A stretch of DNA of 40,147 bases from Candidatus Coatesbacteria bacterium (GCA_014728225.1 WJLX01000026.1:1-40147), one strand, 5' to 3'. Numbered from the stretch's first letter, positions 23,987 through 32,227 are shown. The notes: generated by a model not told the origin, from the letters alone. Program-made: numbers and translations.

Positions 23987-25099
23987 TCAGCGCAGCTTGA
24001 GGGTGGCGATGGAGATCAGGGCGAACATGGCCGCCAGGATCCAGAAGCGGACGAAGACCCGGCTCTCGGGCCAGCCCTTGAGCTCGAAGTGGTGGTGCAG
24101 GGGCGACATCTTGAACAGGCGCTTGCCCCCGCCGTCGGGACCCTTGCCCTTGGTCAGTTTGTAGTAGCCGACCTGGAGAATGACCGACAGGCCCTCGAGG
24201 ACGAAAACCCCGCCGACGATCAGCAGTAAAAGCTCCTGCTTGCAGAAGATGGCCACGGCGCCGACCGCCCCGCCGAGGGCCAGGGAGCCGGTGTCGCCCA
24301 TGAAGATCTCGGCGGGATGGGCGTTGTACCAGAGGAAACCCAGGGCCGCCCCGACCAGGGCGGTGACGAAGATGGTCAACTCGCCGATGTCGGAGAGGAA
24401 GGTCACCTCGAGGTAGTTGGCAAAGACGGCGTGACCGGCGATATAGACGAAGATGACGTAGGCCAGGCCGGCGAACAGCGTCGAGCCGATGGCCAGGCCG
24501 TCCAGGCCGTCGGTCAGGTTGACGGCGTTGGAGGCGGCGATGATCACCAGGGCGACGAAGGGGATGTAGCCCCAGCCCAGATCGAGTTGGACGTCTTTGA
24601 AGAAGGGCACGGTCAGGATCGTCGAGTGGGCCGGATCCAGGGGCCAGAAGTAGAGGATGCAGCCCACGCCGAGACCGAGGAGGGCCTGGCCGATCAGCTT
24701 GTAGCGCGCCACCAGCCCCAGGGGCTGGTTCTTGACGTTCTTGAGGTAGTCATCGAGGAAGCCCAGCAGGGCCAAGCCGATGGTCACCGCCAGGGCCATC
24801 AGCACGTAGCGGTTGGTCAGGTCGGCGAACAGCAGGGTGGGCACCACCAGGGCCAGCAGGATGATCACCCCGCCCATGGTGGGCGTCTTCTCCTTGGCCT
24901 TGTGGTGCTGCGGGCCGTCCTCCCGGGTCTGCTCGGTGAACTGCTTCTTGCGCAGCCAGCGGATCAGCGGGCGGGCGAAGATGAAGGTCAGCAGGACCGC
25001 GGTGATCGCCGCCGCCCCGGCGCGGAAGGTGATGTAGTTGAACAGGCGCAGGAAGCCGATCTCGTCGGACAACGGCGCCAGCAAATGGTAGAGCATCAT
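23987..25099 (-). CDS. mraY: Phospho-MurNAc-pentapeptide transferase MraY
   Basis: MraY of 370 residues, a ten-helix membrane enzyme that makes lipid I from UDP-MurNAc-pentapeptide and undecaprenyl phosphate. Conserved segments are KEKTPTMGGVIIL, the catalytic aspartate region LLGFLDDYLKN, NAVNLTDGLDGLAIG, FMGDTGSLALGG and the C-terminal PLHHHFELKGWPE. Two ATGs in a row (25099, 25096) follow a GGGGGA; either may be used. It is 17 bases after murF. Confidence 0.96.
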   Translation of the reverse strand: MMLYHLLAPLSDEIGFLRLFNYITFRAGAAAITAVLLTFIFARPLIRWLRKKQFTEQTREDGPQHHKAKEKTPTMGGVIILLALVVPTLLFADLTNRYVLMALAVTIGLALLGFLDDYLKNVKNQPLGLVARYKLIGQALLGLGVGCILYFWPLDPAHSTILTVPFFKDVQLDLGWGYIPFVALVIIAASNAVNLTDGLDGLAIGSTLFAGLAYVIFVYIAGHAVFANYLEVTFLSDIGELTIFVTALVGAALGFLWYNAHPAEIFMGDTGSLALGGAVGAVAIFCKQELLLLIVGGVFVLEGLSVILQVGYYKLTKGKGPDGGGKRLFKMSPLHHHFELKGWPESRVFVRFWILAAMFALISIATLKLR

Positions 25100-25116
25100 T
25101 CCCCCGCGGATGGCGG

Positions 25117-26547
25117 TCAGATCTCGGGCAGTTCCTCGAGCAGGCGGTCGAGTTCCAGGGCGTTGGAGGCTTTGGCCAGCAGAACGTCGCCGGGGCGCAG
25201 CACCTCGAGCAGGCGCTTGCGGGCCTCCACGCGATCCCGCGCCCGGTAGACCCGGCTCATCCCGGCCTCCCGGGCCCCGGCGGCCGTCTCGGCGGCCAGA
25301 CCGCCGACGGCGATCAGGACGTCGATCCCCAGCCGGGCCACCAGGGCGCCGACCTCGTGATGCAGCTCTTCGGCGGCGGGACCGAGTTCGAGCATGTCCC
25401 CGAGAACGGCGACGCGGCGCTGGCCGGGCAGGGCGGCCAGGGTGCGCAGGGCGGCCTCCATGCTCAGGGGGTTGGCGTTGTAGGCGTCCTGCAGCACGAC
25501 GAGGGAGCCGTGGTTGACCACGTCGCCGCGCTGCCGCGTCAGCCGGGCGGCGTTGAGGCTGCGGGCCGCCCGCTCCAGGGGCACGCCGCAGAGCAGGGCC
25601 GCCGCGGCGGCGCGCAGGGCCGAGAGGGCCTGGTGATGACCGGGTCGGGGCAGATCGATCCGCGCCCGGGCCTTGACGAAGCCCAGCTCCGCCGGGGGCT
25701 CCCAGACCAGATCGAAGCGCAGCCCCTCCGGGGTTTCATGAAGCTCCTCGGCGCGGCAGTCCCCGCGCTCCAGGCCGAAGGTGATCACCCGGCAGCGGGC
25801 GAAGCCACGCAGGAAGTCGTAGTGTTCGTCCTCGACGGGCAGGACGGCGAAGCCCGTCGGCGGCAGCTCCTCGAGCAGCTCGGCCTTGGCGCGGGCGATG
25901 CCGCGGACGCTGTCGAAGAACTCGAGGTGCGAAGGGCCGACGGCGGTGACGACGCCGATCTGCGGCCGGGCCGCCCGGGCCAGCTCCCGGATCTCCCCCG
26001 CCCACTGCATCCCCAGTTCGAGGACGGCGAAGCGGTGCTCCGGGGTCAGCCGGGCCAGGGTCAAGGGCACGCCGACCTCGGTATTGAGGTTGCCGGCGGT
26101 GACCAGGCTGGGGGCGTAATCGGCCATGATCCGGCCCAGATAGTCCTTGGTCGAGGTCTTGCCGACCGAACCGGTGATCCCGACGACGCGGAGCTCGGGG
26201 AAGCGCCCGCGGAAGCCGGCGGCGATCCGCAGCAGGGCCCGGCGGACATCGTCGACGACGAGCTGGGGCAGACCGGACAGGGCGCGCGGCCGGGAGACCA
26301 GCGCCGCCACGGTCCCCGCGGGCAGGCGGTCGAGGAAATCGTGGCCGTCGACGCGGCTGCCGGTCAGGGCGCAGAAAACGTCACCGCTCTCGACGACGCG
26401 GGAATCCGCCGCCAGGCCGCCCACGGCGGACCGGCGTAGCTCCTCGGCTGCGTCTAGCGCGAAGGACGCCCCGGCCCAGTCGGCCAGCCCGCCCAGGGTC
26501 AGGGGGCTGCCGAGATCGGCGCGCAGACGGTTCAGCTGGCGGCTCAT
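25117..26547 (-). CDS. murF: UDP-MurNAc-tripeptide-D-Ala-D-Ala ligase MurF
   Basis: MurF of 476 residues, which completes the pentapeptide precursor by adding D-Ala-D-Ala. An N-terminal uridine-binding domain with LAADSRVVESGDVFCAL is followed by the ATP loop GSVGKTST at 126-133, LELGMQWAGEI, and the C-terminal QDAYNANPLSMEAAL motif characteristic of MurF rather than MurE. The start overlaps the ftsI stop (ATGA). MurE, which would normally precede it, is absent here. Confidence 0.95.
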   Translation of the reverse strand: MSRQLNRLRADLGSPLTLGGLADWAGASFALDAAEELRRSAVGGLAADSRVVESGDVFCALTGSRVDGHDFLDRLPAGTVAALVSRPRALSGLPQLVVDDVRRALLRIAAGFRGRFPELRVVGITGSVGKTSTKDYLGRIMADYAPSLVTAGNLNTEVGVPLTLARLTPEHRFAVLELGMQWAGEIRELARAARPQIGVVTAVGPSHLEFFDSVRGIARAKAELLEELPPTGFAVLPVEDEHYDFLRGFARCRVITFGLERGDCRAEELHETPEGLRFDLVWEPPAELGFVKARARIDLPRPGHHQALSALRAAAAALLCGVPLERAARSLNAARLTRQRGDVVNHGSLVVLQDAYNANPLSMEAALRTLAALPGQRRVAVLGDMLELGPAAEELHHEVGALVARLGIDVLIAVGGLAAETAAGAREAGMSRVYRARDRVEARKRLLEVLRPGDVLLAKASNALELDRLLEELPEI

Positions 26548-28469
26548 CGATCCTCCAGGCGCACGATCAGTTTGTCCTCGTCGCGCTCGACGGCGCTTAC
26601 CGTTCCGCAGCCGTGGAACTCGGCCCGCAGACCGGCCGCCGAGATCAGGGCCGCCGCCCGGCGAGCGTCCAGGCCGAGGAGTTCGAGCTCGTCGTCGACG
26701 GGGGCGCTGCGGCGCAGCAGGTCCGGAGTGTCGGCGCGCACCACCCGGGCGCTCAGGGCGCCGGGCGCCGGAACGCCCTCCAGGGCCAGCACCTGACGGA
26801 CGATGCGGGCGAAGGCCGGACCGCAGGTCGGACCGCCGCCGTAGATCGGCCGGGGCTCGTCGAGGACCACCAACAGAACCAGGCGGGGATCGGCGGCCGG
26901 GGCGAAACCGACAAAGCTGGCGATGTAACGGTTGCCGTCCAGATAACCACCGGGTCCGATCTTCTGCGCCGTACCCGTCTTGCCGCCGACCCGATAGCCC
27001 GAGCCGCCGGCGTCGACGGCCAAACCGCGCTCGACGGTCTCCACCAGGATCTCGCGCAGTTCGGCGGCGGTCTCCGCGGAGATCACCCGGCCGCGCGGTT
27101 CGCTCGGATTATCGGCGACGGGGCGGCCGCGCTCCTCGAAGCGCTCCACCAGGCGCGGGCGGACCAGGCTGCCGCCGTTGGCCAGGGCGGCGTAGCCCAC
27201 GGCCAACTGCAAAGGAGTGACGGCGATACCCTGACCGAAGCTGGCGCAGGCGGTGTCCAGGGGGTACCAGCGCTCGGCGTCGCGCAGGATGCCGCCGGCC
27301 TCGCCGACGGCCTCGAGGCCGCTGGGCTCGCCGAAGCCGAAGGCGCGCAGGTAGTCGTGCAGGCGCTCCCGCCCCAGCAGGCGGCCGATCTGCAGCACGC
27401 CGACGTTGCTGGAGCGCTCGATGATCCCGCTGACGGTGAGCCGGGAAGCGTGGGGCAGGCTGTCGCGGATGCGCCGCCCGGTCACCAGGGTCGCCTGGGG
27501 GGTGTCGAAGACGGTTTCCGCCTCGACCAGGCCCTCCTCGAGGGCGGCGGCGACGGTGAAAGCCTTCATCGTGCTGCCCGGCTCGTAGACGTCGGTGACG
27601 GCGCGGTTGCGCCGCACCTCGGCCGGGTAGGCGGCGAAATCGTTGGGATCGTAGTCCGGGTAGTTGGCCAGGGCCAGCAGGGAGCCGTCGGCGGGGTCGA
27701 GCATGACGGCCATCCCGCCGCGGGCGTTGCCGCGCTCGACGGCGGCGGCCAGCTCACGCTCGACGATGTGCTGATAGCGGGCGTCGATGGTCAGGAAGAT
27801 ATCCCGGCCGCGCTCGGGCTCCTCCAGGGTCTCCTCGAGGGGGTAGAGGGGGCGGCCGGCGGCGTCGGTGACCTTGAGCACCCAGCCCGGCTCGCCGATG
27901 AGTTCGTCGTCATAGAGCAGTTCCAAGCCCTCGAGCCCCCGGTGGTCGACACCGACGAAACCCAGCAGGTGGGCGGCGGTGCGTCCCAGGGGATAGATGC
28001 GCGCCGGTTCGTCGCGCAGATGGACACCGGGCAGCGCGGCCTCGCGCAGCTCGGCGGCCTCGCTCTCGCTGAGTCCCCGGGAGAGCCAAACGAAATAGCC
28101 GCTGCGGTGGACCAGCTCGTAGACCTTGGTACGCGGCAGCCCGAGGATACGGGTCAGTTCATCGATGACGTAGTCGCGACGCTCCTCGGGCACCTCGGCC
28201 GGCGAGAGGAAGGCCGTCGGTATTTCGCGGTCCGCGGCCAGGACGACGCCGTTGCGGTCGTAGATGGTGCCGCGCAGCCCGGGCAGGGGCTCCCGGCTGA
28301 CCTGCTGGCTGTGGGCCTGCTCGCCCAGTTCGGCGCCGCGGATGACCTGGAGCTGGATCAGCCGTCCGGCGATGATCAGGGCGAAGACACCCAGGATCAC
28401 CGTCAGCCAGACCAGGCGGCGGCTGCCGGTTTGGCGGCGTTGCTGTCGCAGATCCTCGCGCACGGGCAT
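26544..28469 (-). CDS. ftsI: FtsI-type penicillin-binding transpeptidase with C-terminal PASTA domain
   Basis: Class B PBP of 641 residues that crosslinks septal peptidoglycan. A membrane helix (about 19-38) is followed by a PBP dimer domain (about 55-220) and a transpeptidase domain. The catalytic SxxK is Ser299 in EPGSTMK, SSN is at 354-356 and KTGT is at 498-501. The last 60 residues resemble one PASTA domain (LLGLDARRAAALISAAGL), common in Gram-positive and some other lineages but absent from E. coli FtsI. The start is ATG 28469, with AGAGG directly before it; GTG at 28463 is better spaced and is an alternative. The open frame continues to 28586 inside ftsL but is not used. Confidence 0.95.
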   Translation of the reverse strand: MPVREDLRQQRRQTGSRRLVWLTVILGVFALIIAGRLIQLQVIRGAELGEQAHSQQVSREPLPGLRGTIYDRNGVVLAADREIPTAFLSPAEVPEERRDYVIDELTRILGLPRTKVYELVHRSGYFVWLSRGLSESEAAELREAALPGVHLRDEPARIYPLGRTAAHLLGFVGVDHRGLEGLELLYDDELIGEPGWVLKVTDAAGRPLYPLEETLEEPERGRDIFLTIDARYQHIVERELAAAVERGNARGGMAVMLDPADGSLLALANYPDYDPNDFAAYPAEVRRNRAVTDVYEPGSTMKAFTVAAALEEGLVEAETVFDTPQATLVTGRRIRDSLPHASRLTVSGIIERSSNVGVLQIGRLLGRERLHDYLRAFGFGEPSGLEAVGEAGGILRDAERWYPLDTACASFGQGIAVTPLQLAVGYAALANGGSLVRPRLVERFEERGRPVADNPSEPRGRVISAETAAELREILVETVERGLAVDAGGSGYRVGGKTGTAQKIGPGGYLDGNRYIASFVGFAPAADPRLVLLVVLDEPRPIYGGGPTCGPAFARIVRQVLALEGVPAPGALSARVVRADTPDLLRRSAPVDDELELLGLDARRAAALISAAGLRAEFHGCGTVSAVERDEDKLIVRLEDR

Positions 28470-28479
28470 CCTCTGATTA

Positions 28480-28749
28480 TCAGTAGACGGTGACGGTCTC
28501 GATCGTCTCGGGCACCTCGAGCTCGAGGCGCGCCGCGGCCAGGGATTCCAGGTTCTCCGGTGAGACGGCCAAGCGCCATTTCTCACCCCAGCGCCGGGCC
28601 AGTTCCTCTTCCTCGACGACCTCGCGGCGCAGGCCGTCGATCTCGGTCCGCAGGCTGTAGGCCCGGCTGTTGAGCACCAGATGCAGGGCGCCCAGGGCGG
28701 CGGCGCCCAGGATCAGCAGAAACCAGAAACGGTAGCCCCGCTTAGCCAT
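28480..28749 (-). CDS. ftsL: FtsL-like division protein
   Basis: Protein of 89 residues. It has one membrane helix at about 8-26 and then a heptad-like coiled coil (SLRTEIDGLRREVVEEEELARR). The size, topology and place between rsmH and ftsI identify it as FtsL despite the usual low sequence conservation. FtsL joins FtsB and FtsQ to activate FtsW/FtsI. It overlaps rsmH by eight bases. Confidence 0.8.
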   Translation of the reverse strand: MAKRGYRFWFLLILGAAALGALHLVLNSRAYSLRTEIDGLRREVVEEEELARRWGEKWRLAVSPENLESLAAARLELEVPETIETVTVY

Positions 28750-29656
28750 CGTCCTCCTCCAGCCGCTCGGCGGCGCGCAACTTGGCCGAACGAGCCCGCG
28801 GGTTGTCGGCGAGCTCTTCCTCCGTCGGCGTCAGCGGGCGCCTGGTCAGCAAGCGGAGTTGCCGGCGGGGCTCGCAGCGGCAGACCGGGGTTCCGGGCGG
28901 ACAGATGCAATGTCCGCTGCGATGCTTGAAAAAACGCTTGACGAGGCGATCCTCGCCGGAGTGATAGCTGATGAAAACCAGGCGACCGCCGGGCTCGAGC
29001 AGCTCCAGGGCGCTGTTCAATCCGTGTTCGAGCTGGACCAGCTCGTCGTTGACGGCGATGCGCAGGGCCTGGAAGGTCCGGGTGGCCGGATCGAGCCGGC
29101 CCGAGGGTCCAACGGCCCGACGGACGACCTCGGCCAGGGCCCGGGTGTCGGCGAAGGGTCGCTCGTTCACTATGGCCGTCGCCGCCCGACGCCAGCGCCG
29201 CTCGCCGCCGTAATCGCGCAGCAGCCGTCCCAGGGTCTCCTCGTCGAGTCCGTCGATCAGCTCGGTCGCCGTCGGTCCGGAGACGGGGTCCATCCGCATG
29301 TCCAGCGGACCGTCGAGGCGGAAGCTGAAGCCCCGAGCGGCATCGCTGAGCTGCTCCGAGGAGACGCCGAGGTCGAACAGCAGGCCGTCGAAGCGTTCGG
29401 CCAATTCGCCCAACTGGGCGAAGGAAAGCTTCAAAATCCGCAGGCGGTCACCGAAGGCGTCGGCCGATTCGCGGCGCACCCGCCGCAGCGCCTCGGGGTC
29501 GCGGTCGCAACCCAACACCCCCGCCTCGGGATAGCGGCTCAGCAGGGCCCGGCTGTGACCGCCCCGACCCAGGGTGGCGTCGAGGTAGGAGCCCGCCGGA
29601 TCGACGACCCAGTGCTCCAGGACCTCCTCGACCATCACCGGCTGGTGTCGCTCCAC
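28742..29656 (-). CDS. rsmH: 16S rRNA N4-methyltransferase RsmH (MraW)
   Basis: RsmH of 304 residues, which N4-methylates C1402 of 16S rRNA. The start region is HQPVMVEEVL, followed by the SAM motif DATLGRGGHSRALL, the conserved FDGLLFDLGVSSEQL, DMRMDP, and the C-terminal SYHSGEDRLVKRFF and RRPLTPTEEEL motifs. GTG 29656 is chosen because GGGGAG lies five bases upstream and the N-terminus then matches the family. An in-frame opening to 29782 overlaps mraZ and looks spurious. It is 34 bases after mraZ. Confidence 0.95.
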   Translation of the reverse strand: MERHQPVMVEEVLEHWVVDPAGSYLDATLGRGGHSRALLSRYPEAGVLGCDRDPEALRRVRRESADAFGDRLRILKLSFAQLGELAERFDGLLFDLGVSSEQLSDAARGFSFRLDGPLDMRMDPVSGPTATELIDGLDEETLGRLLRDYGGERRWRRAATAIVNERPFADTRALAEVVRRAVGPSGRLDPATRTFQALRIAVNDELVQLEHGLNSALELLEPGGRLVFISYHSGEDRLVKRFFKHRSGHCICPPGTPVCRCEPRRQLRLLTRRPLTPTEEELADNPRARSAKLRAAERLEEDDG

Positions 29657-29690
29657 CTGAACTCCCCGGGGGAAAGGGTGGGGTTTCAAC

Positions 29691-30122
29691 TCAGAATTCC
29701 AACTCGCCGAGGGTTTCAGCGGCGTCCTCGTAATCGGCGTCGGCGGCGTAATCCTCCCAGGCGGCCTTGTCCCAGATCTCAATCCGGCGGCCGACGCCGA
29801 CGACGATCACCTCTCGCTTGAGCTCGGCCCAGGCCCGCAGGTGTTGGGGGATACCGACGCGGCCCTGCTTGTCCAGGGTGACCTCGACGGCGCCGGCGAA
29901 CAGCAGGCGGGCGAAGCGCCGGGCGGCGCGCTGATTGGCGGCCAGCGACTGCACCCGGCCGGCCACCTCGCGCCAGGTCTCGACGGGGTACAGGAACAAA
30001 CAGCCGTCCAGCCCCTGAGCCAGAACCCAGTCGACGGTCCCGTCGTCACCGTTGCGCAGACGGGCGGGGATCGCCAGGCGACCCTTCTCGTCCAGGTTGT
30101 ATTCGTAGCGGCCCAGAAACAC
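29691..30122 (-). CDS. mraZ: Transcriptional regulator MraZ
   Basis: MraZ of 143 residues with two AbrB/SpoVT-like halves, each with the DxxxR signature: Asp11-Arg15 (DEKGRLAIP) and Asp84-Arg88 (DKQGRVGIP). MraZ forms ring-shaped oligomers that bind repeated TGGG/AGTGG boxes upstream of the dcw cluster, acting as repressor or activator depending on the species. The start is GTG at 30122 with GAGG eight bases upstream. Its 260-base leader contains eight such boxes, so it almost certainly regulates itself and the wall genes behind it. Confidence 0.95.
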   Translation of the reverse strand: MFLGRYEYNLDEKGRLAIPARLRNGDDGTVDWVLAQGLDGCLFLYPVETWREVAGRVQSLAANQRAARRFARLLFAGAVEVTLDKQGRVGIPQHLRAWAELKREVIVVGVGRRIEIWDKAAWEDYAADADYEDAAETLGELEF

Positions 30123-30222
30123 GACTAATCCTCGTTCAAGTGACTGACTGCCAATGGCGGGGCCCTGGGGGGCCCAAAGCCTAAGCTGTAATCCAGCAGC
30201 TACTTAGCCCATAGCAACCAGC

Positions 30223-30380
30223 TTTTTTTAATGCTCCACCACTTTTTAATGCTCGCCCACTTGTAATGCTCCCCCACTTGTAATGCTCCCCCACTTGTAA
30301 TGCTCGCCCACTTTTTAATGCTCGCCCACTTTTTAATGCTCGCCCATTTTTTTAATGCCCCCCCACTTTTCCCCACCTTT
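30223..30380 (-). promoter_or_regulatory. Array of eight MraZ-type boxes upstream of mraZ
   Basis: Eight near-identical 17-19 base units. On the plus strand, TAATGC begins at 30229, 30247, 30264, 30281, 30298, 30316, 30334 and 30353. On the minus strand each unit reads AAGTGGGSGAGCATTA or a close variant. Seven of eight contain TGGG, the first has TGGT, and the seventh has AATGGG. Known MraZ sites are TGGGN in E. coli and AAAGTGG in Mycoplasma, usually three or four in about 10-base steps. The array lies between the mraZ promoter and start codon, so it is inside the leader. Confidence 0.85.
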
Positions 30381-30389
30381 CACCACGGC

Positions 30390-30421
30390 ATTATAGTAAC
30401 CGGCCTGGAGCGACGTGTCAA
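30390..30421 (-). promoter_or_regulatory. Promoter of the mraZ-dcw operon
   Basis: On the minus strand, consensus TTGACA (30416-30421) is followed after 17 bases by TACTAT and after 20 by TATAAT (30390-30395). Either -10 could be used. The start of transcription would be about 30383, immediately before the MraZ boxes. Confidence 0.75.
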
Positions 30422-30732
30422 TAGCTCGTAGTAACTTTTTTACAAAAAAATAGTTAGCGCTATCATCATCTGTAAGACACAGGAAACCGAAGAACCGACG
30501 GTTTCGTTAAAGAACCCAATGTTAATGAATCTTAACTACATGAAATATTAGCTTTTATACCCATCTTGCCTCGTGGTGCAAGCAGGTGGGGAGAAACAGA
30601 CGCGCGACCGTGCGCCGCTCGCGCACCGAGCGATGCCAATATCAGATACGCGCAACTAGCCGCGGGCCGGACAATCGCCAAGGCAGCTCTGAAAAAACGC
30701 CCGGCACACCGCGACAAGCCAAGAACCTCCGC
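30422..30732. other. AT-rich gap upstream of the mraZ promoter
   Basis: This stretch is markedly AT-rich to about 30560 (runs such as TTTTTTACAAAAAAATAG), unlike the rest of the window. It contains a small stem GAAACCG/CGGTTTC (30483-30489 with 30499-30505). No convincing gene is seen; a 61-codon frame on the minus strand lacks a ribosome site and coding bias. It may hold UP-element or regulator sites for the dcw promoter. Confidence 0.5.
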
Positions 30733-30819
30733 GCCGGAACTGGCACGGTTTTTGCGGAGGTGGACCGTTATACTTCTTCGTAACGGTCACCGAGATGCAA
30801 AAACCGTGCCAGTTCCGGC
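30733..30819 (+). repeat. Dispersed palindromic element, copy 4 (complete)
   Basis: Outer arms 30733-30755 and 30797-30819 are a perfect 23-bp inverted repeat. The inner stem pairs GACCGTTA (30763-30770) with TAACGGTC (30781-30788). It has the same strand-specific GGAGG/CGAGAT internal loop as the others. The arms read CTGGCACGGTTTTTGC. The CGAGAT-side arm points (minus strand) toward mraZ. Confidence 0.92.
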
Positions 30820-30882
30820 GCCGCAGGGTTCACCGGCGCGCCGATCGACAGCGGCTGTTTTCAGAGCTGCGGGGGATTAGAA

Positions 30883-30906
30883 CGAGGACCGCCGGAGCGG
30901 TCCTCG
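30883..30906 (-). terminator. Hairpin after the 30.9-kb lipoprotein gene
   Basis: A 10-bp perfect stem CGAGGACCGC/GCGGTCCTCG with a four-base loop lies 27 bases past the stop at 30933. The minus-strand tail TTCTAATCC is short in T. Confidence 0.6.
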
Positions 30907-30932
30907 CGAGGGAATCATGGACGGCGGGTGTC

Positions 30933-31358
30933 TTACTGAGCGACGTCGAATTCGTCGTCGAAGGCGGCGCCTTTTTCCTCGTCCATGGCGTAAATCTTCT
31001 CGCTGACGGACTGCAGGCGGGTCATGTCTTCTTCGAGCGTCTCGAACTCGGTCATGACGGTTTCGGCGTCGGTTCCCATCTCCTCATAGAGGGTCAGGGC
31101 CTTGTCGGAGTCGGGATCGTCGGGGTAGACACCGACGAAGATGGCGGCCAGCTCGTCGTCGCTGAGACCTTCACCTTCCATGCTGGCAGTGACCTCTCCC
31201 ATGGCCTCGGCGGCCTCGCCGGCGGCGGCTTCCATCTCTTCGGCCATTTCCTCGAGGGCGGCTTCGGTCTCATCGAGGGCTTGCTCTTCTTCACTCTCAC
31301 AAGCAACGAAGAACAGGCCGAGGGCGGCGATCAGGGTCAGGGCGATAATCGTGCGCAT
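30933..31358 (-). CDS. Small acidic lipoprotein, module family member 1
   Basis: Protein of 141 residues. Signal peptide with lipobox FVAC (Cys20) followed by a Glu/Ala-rich helical stretch (about 23-65) that looks like a coiled coil. The C-terminal module starts GLSDDELAAIFVGVYPDDPD and ends VSEKIYAMDEEKGAAFDDEF. That module closely matches the C-terminal module of the lipoprotein at 32401-33072 (LTDKELAEIFVAAYPEEE, then VSEKIHSLDEEKGAAFDEIF). ATG 31358 has AAAGGAGG upstream; the open frame to 31427 is not used. The function is unknown; the predicted location is lipid-anchored at the envelope. Confidence 0.8.
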   Translation of the reverse strand: MRTIIALTLIAALGLFFVACESEEEQALDETEAALEEMAEEMEAAAGEAAEAMGEVTASMEGEGLSDDELAAIFVGVYPDDPDSDKALTLYEEMGTDAETVMTEFETLEEDMTRLQSVSEKIYAMDEEKGAAFDDEFDVAQ

Positions 31359-31421
31359 CTTTTGGGCCTCCTTTGGGGGGTTGACGCTGGATTGTTGCTC
31401 CAGCGAAACGGGTGCAGCATG

Positions 31422-31467
31422 CTGCAAGGTTCACACTGCAAGGTACACAAAGGAGTATTGTACAATA
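31422..31467. promoter_or_regulatory. Tandem 14-bp repeats and a 12-bp palindrome in a lipoprotein upstream region
   Basis: CTGCAAGGTTCACA (31422-31435) and CTGCAAGGTACACA (31436-31449) are adjacent. TATTGTACAATA (31456-31467) is a perfect palindrome and contains a TACAAT -10 on the minus strand. No clear -35 is seen. The location fits the promoter region of the gene starting at 31358. Confidence 0.5.
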
Positions 31468-31552
31468 TCAGGCGCCGGATTTGTGAGCGTTCAGGTGTCG
31501 GTGCGGCCGGTTAGTTGAGAGGCTCTGGTCATCGGAGCGCCCCGTCGGACGC

Positions 31553-32227
31553 TCACTGGGTGAAGGGCAGATCCTCGAGGTGCTCGGTGGTCTGTTCGAG
31601 GATCGCCTCGATCTGCCGGGCGATGTCGCCGGTAAAGTCCTCGAGGTCCGCGCCGAACCGGGGAAGGTCGGTCTCGCTCTCACCTTCGAGCTCATCGAAC
31701 AGGTTGGCGGTGGCCAGGCTGATGACGTAGCCGTTGTAGGTCAGGTTGGCGGAGAGGTCCTCGGCGATCTCGGCGGCGATGGGCTGGTAGCGGGCGCCGT
31801 CGTCGAGGAGCTCCCGCGTGTAGGCGTCGAACTCGGCGGCCGAGGTGCCGTACTCGGCCAGGGTCTCGTCCCAGGCCGCAGTAGAGTCGCCGCTCCAATC
31901 CTCGTAGGTCTCCAGCCAGATCTCGGCGTAGGTCTCGTCGTTGAGCTCCGTAATGGCCGTCTCGTTCTGCATGACGAGGAAGAAGACCAGGCCGCCGGAG
32001 AGCAGCGTCAGCAAACCGGCGATGAGGGCCAGGCGCGCCGGCTTCGACGGGGAAGACCGTGAACGCCGTGTATCCGTCGGCGCCGGACCGTAGCTGATCC
32101 CGTCGTCGTCGGCGTAGGGTTGTTCCACATCCAGACGCTCGTAGTGGCGCCGCGAAGCCCCGCAGGCCGGGCAGCGCCCGTTGAGCGGCCGGTCGAATTC
32201 GGCGCCGCAGTTGTTGCAGAAATGCAT
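31553..32227 (-). CDS. Zinc-ribbon membrane protein with lipoprotein-family module
   Basis: Protein of 224 residues. Residues 1-24 form a cytoplasmic zinc ribbon (CNNCGAEF...CPACG), then a linker and one membrane helix (about 66-87). The extracytoplasmic part (about 94-165) is the same module as in the lipoprotein at 33435: ELNDETYAEIWLETYEDW here versus ELNDETYADIWLETYEKW there, then EYGTSAAEFDAYTRELLDDG versus EYGTSAEEYDAYTIELLEGD. The family module is thus attached by a membrane helix instead of a lipid. TTTACA-N17-TACAAT lies upstream. The function is unknown. Confidence 0.8.
   Translation of the reverse strand: MHFCNNCGAEFDRPLNGRCPACGASRRHYERLDVEQPYADDDGISYGPAPTDTRRSRSSPSKPARLALIAGLLTLLSGGLVFFLVMQNETAITELNDETYAEIWLETYEDWSGDSTAAWDETLAEYGTSAAEFDAYTRELLDDGARYQPIAAEIAEDLSANLTYNGYVISLATANLFDELEGESETDLPRFGADLEDFTGDIARQIEAILEQTTEHLEDLPFTQ

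Noticed and set aside
30223-30380. CRISPR array
   Set aside because: Units are 17-19 bases with no unique spacers between them, no cas genes are near, and the units match MraZ boxes upstream of mraZ.
30532-30717. 61-codon minus-strand ORF in the mraZ upstream gap
   Set aside because: No ribosome site; atypical composition; it crosses from AT-rich to GC-rich DNA without coding periodicity.
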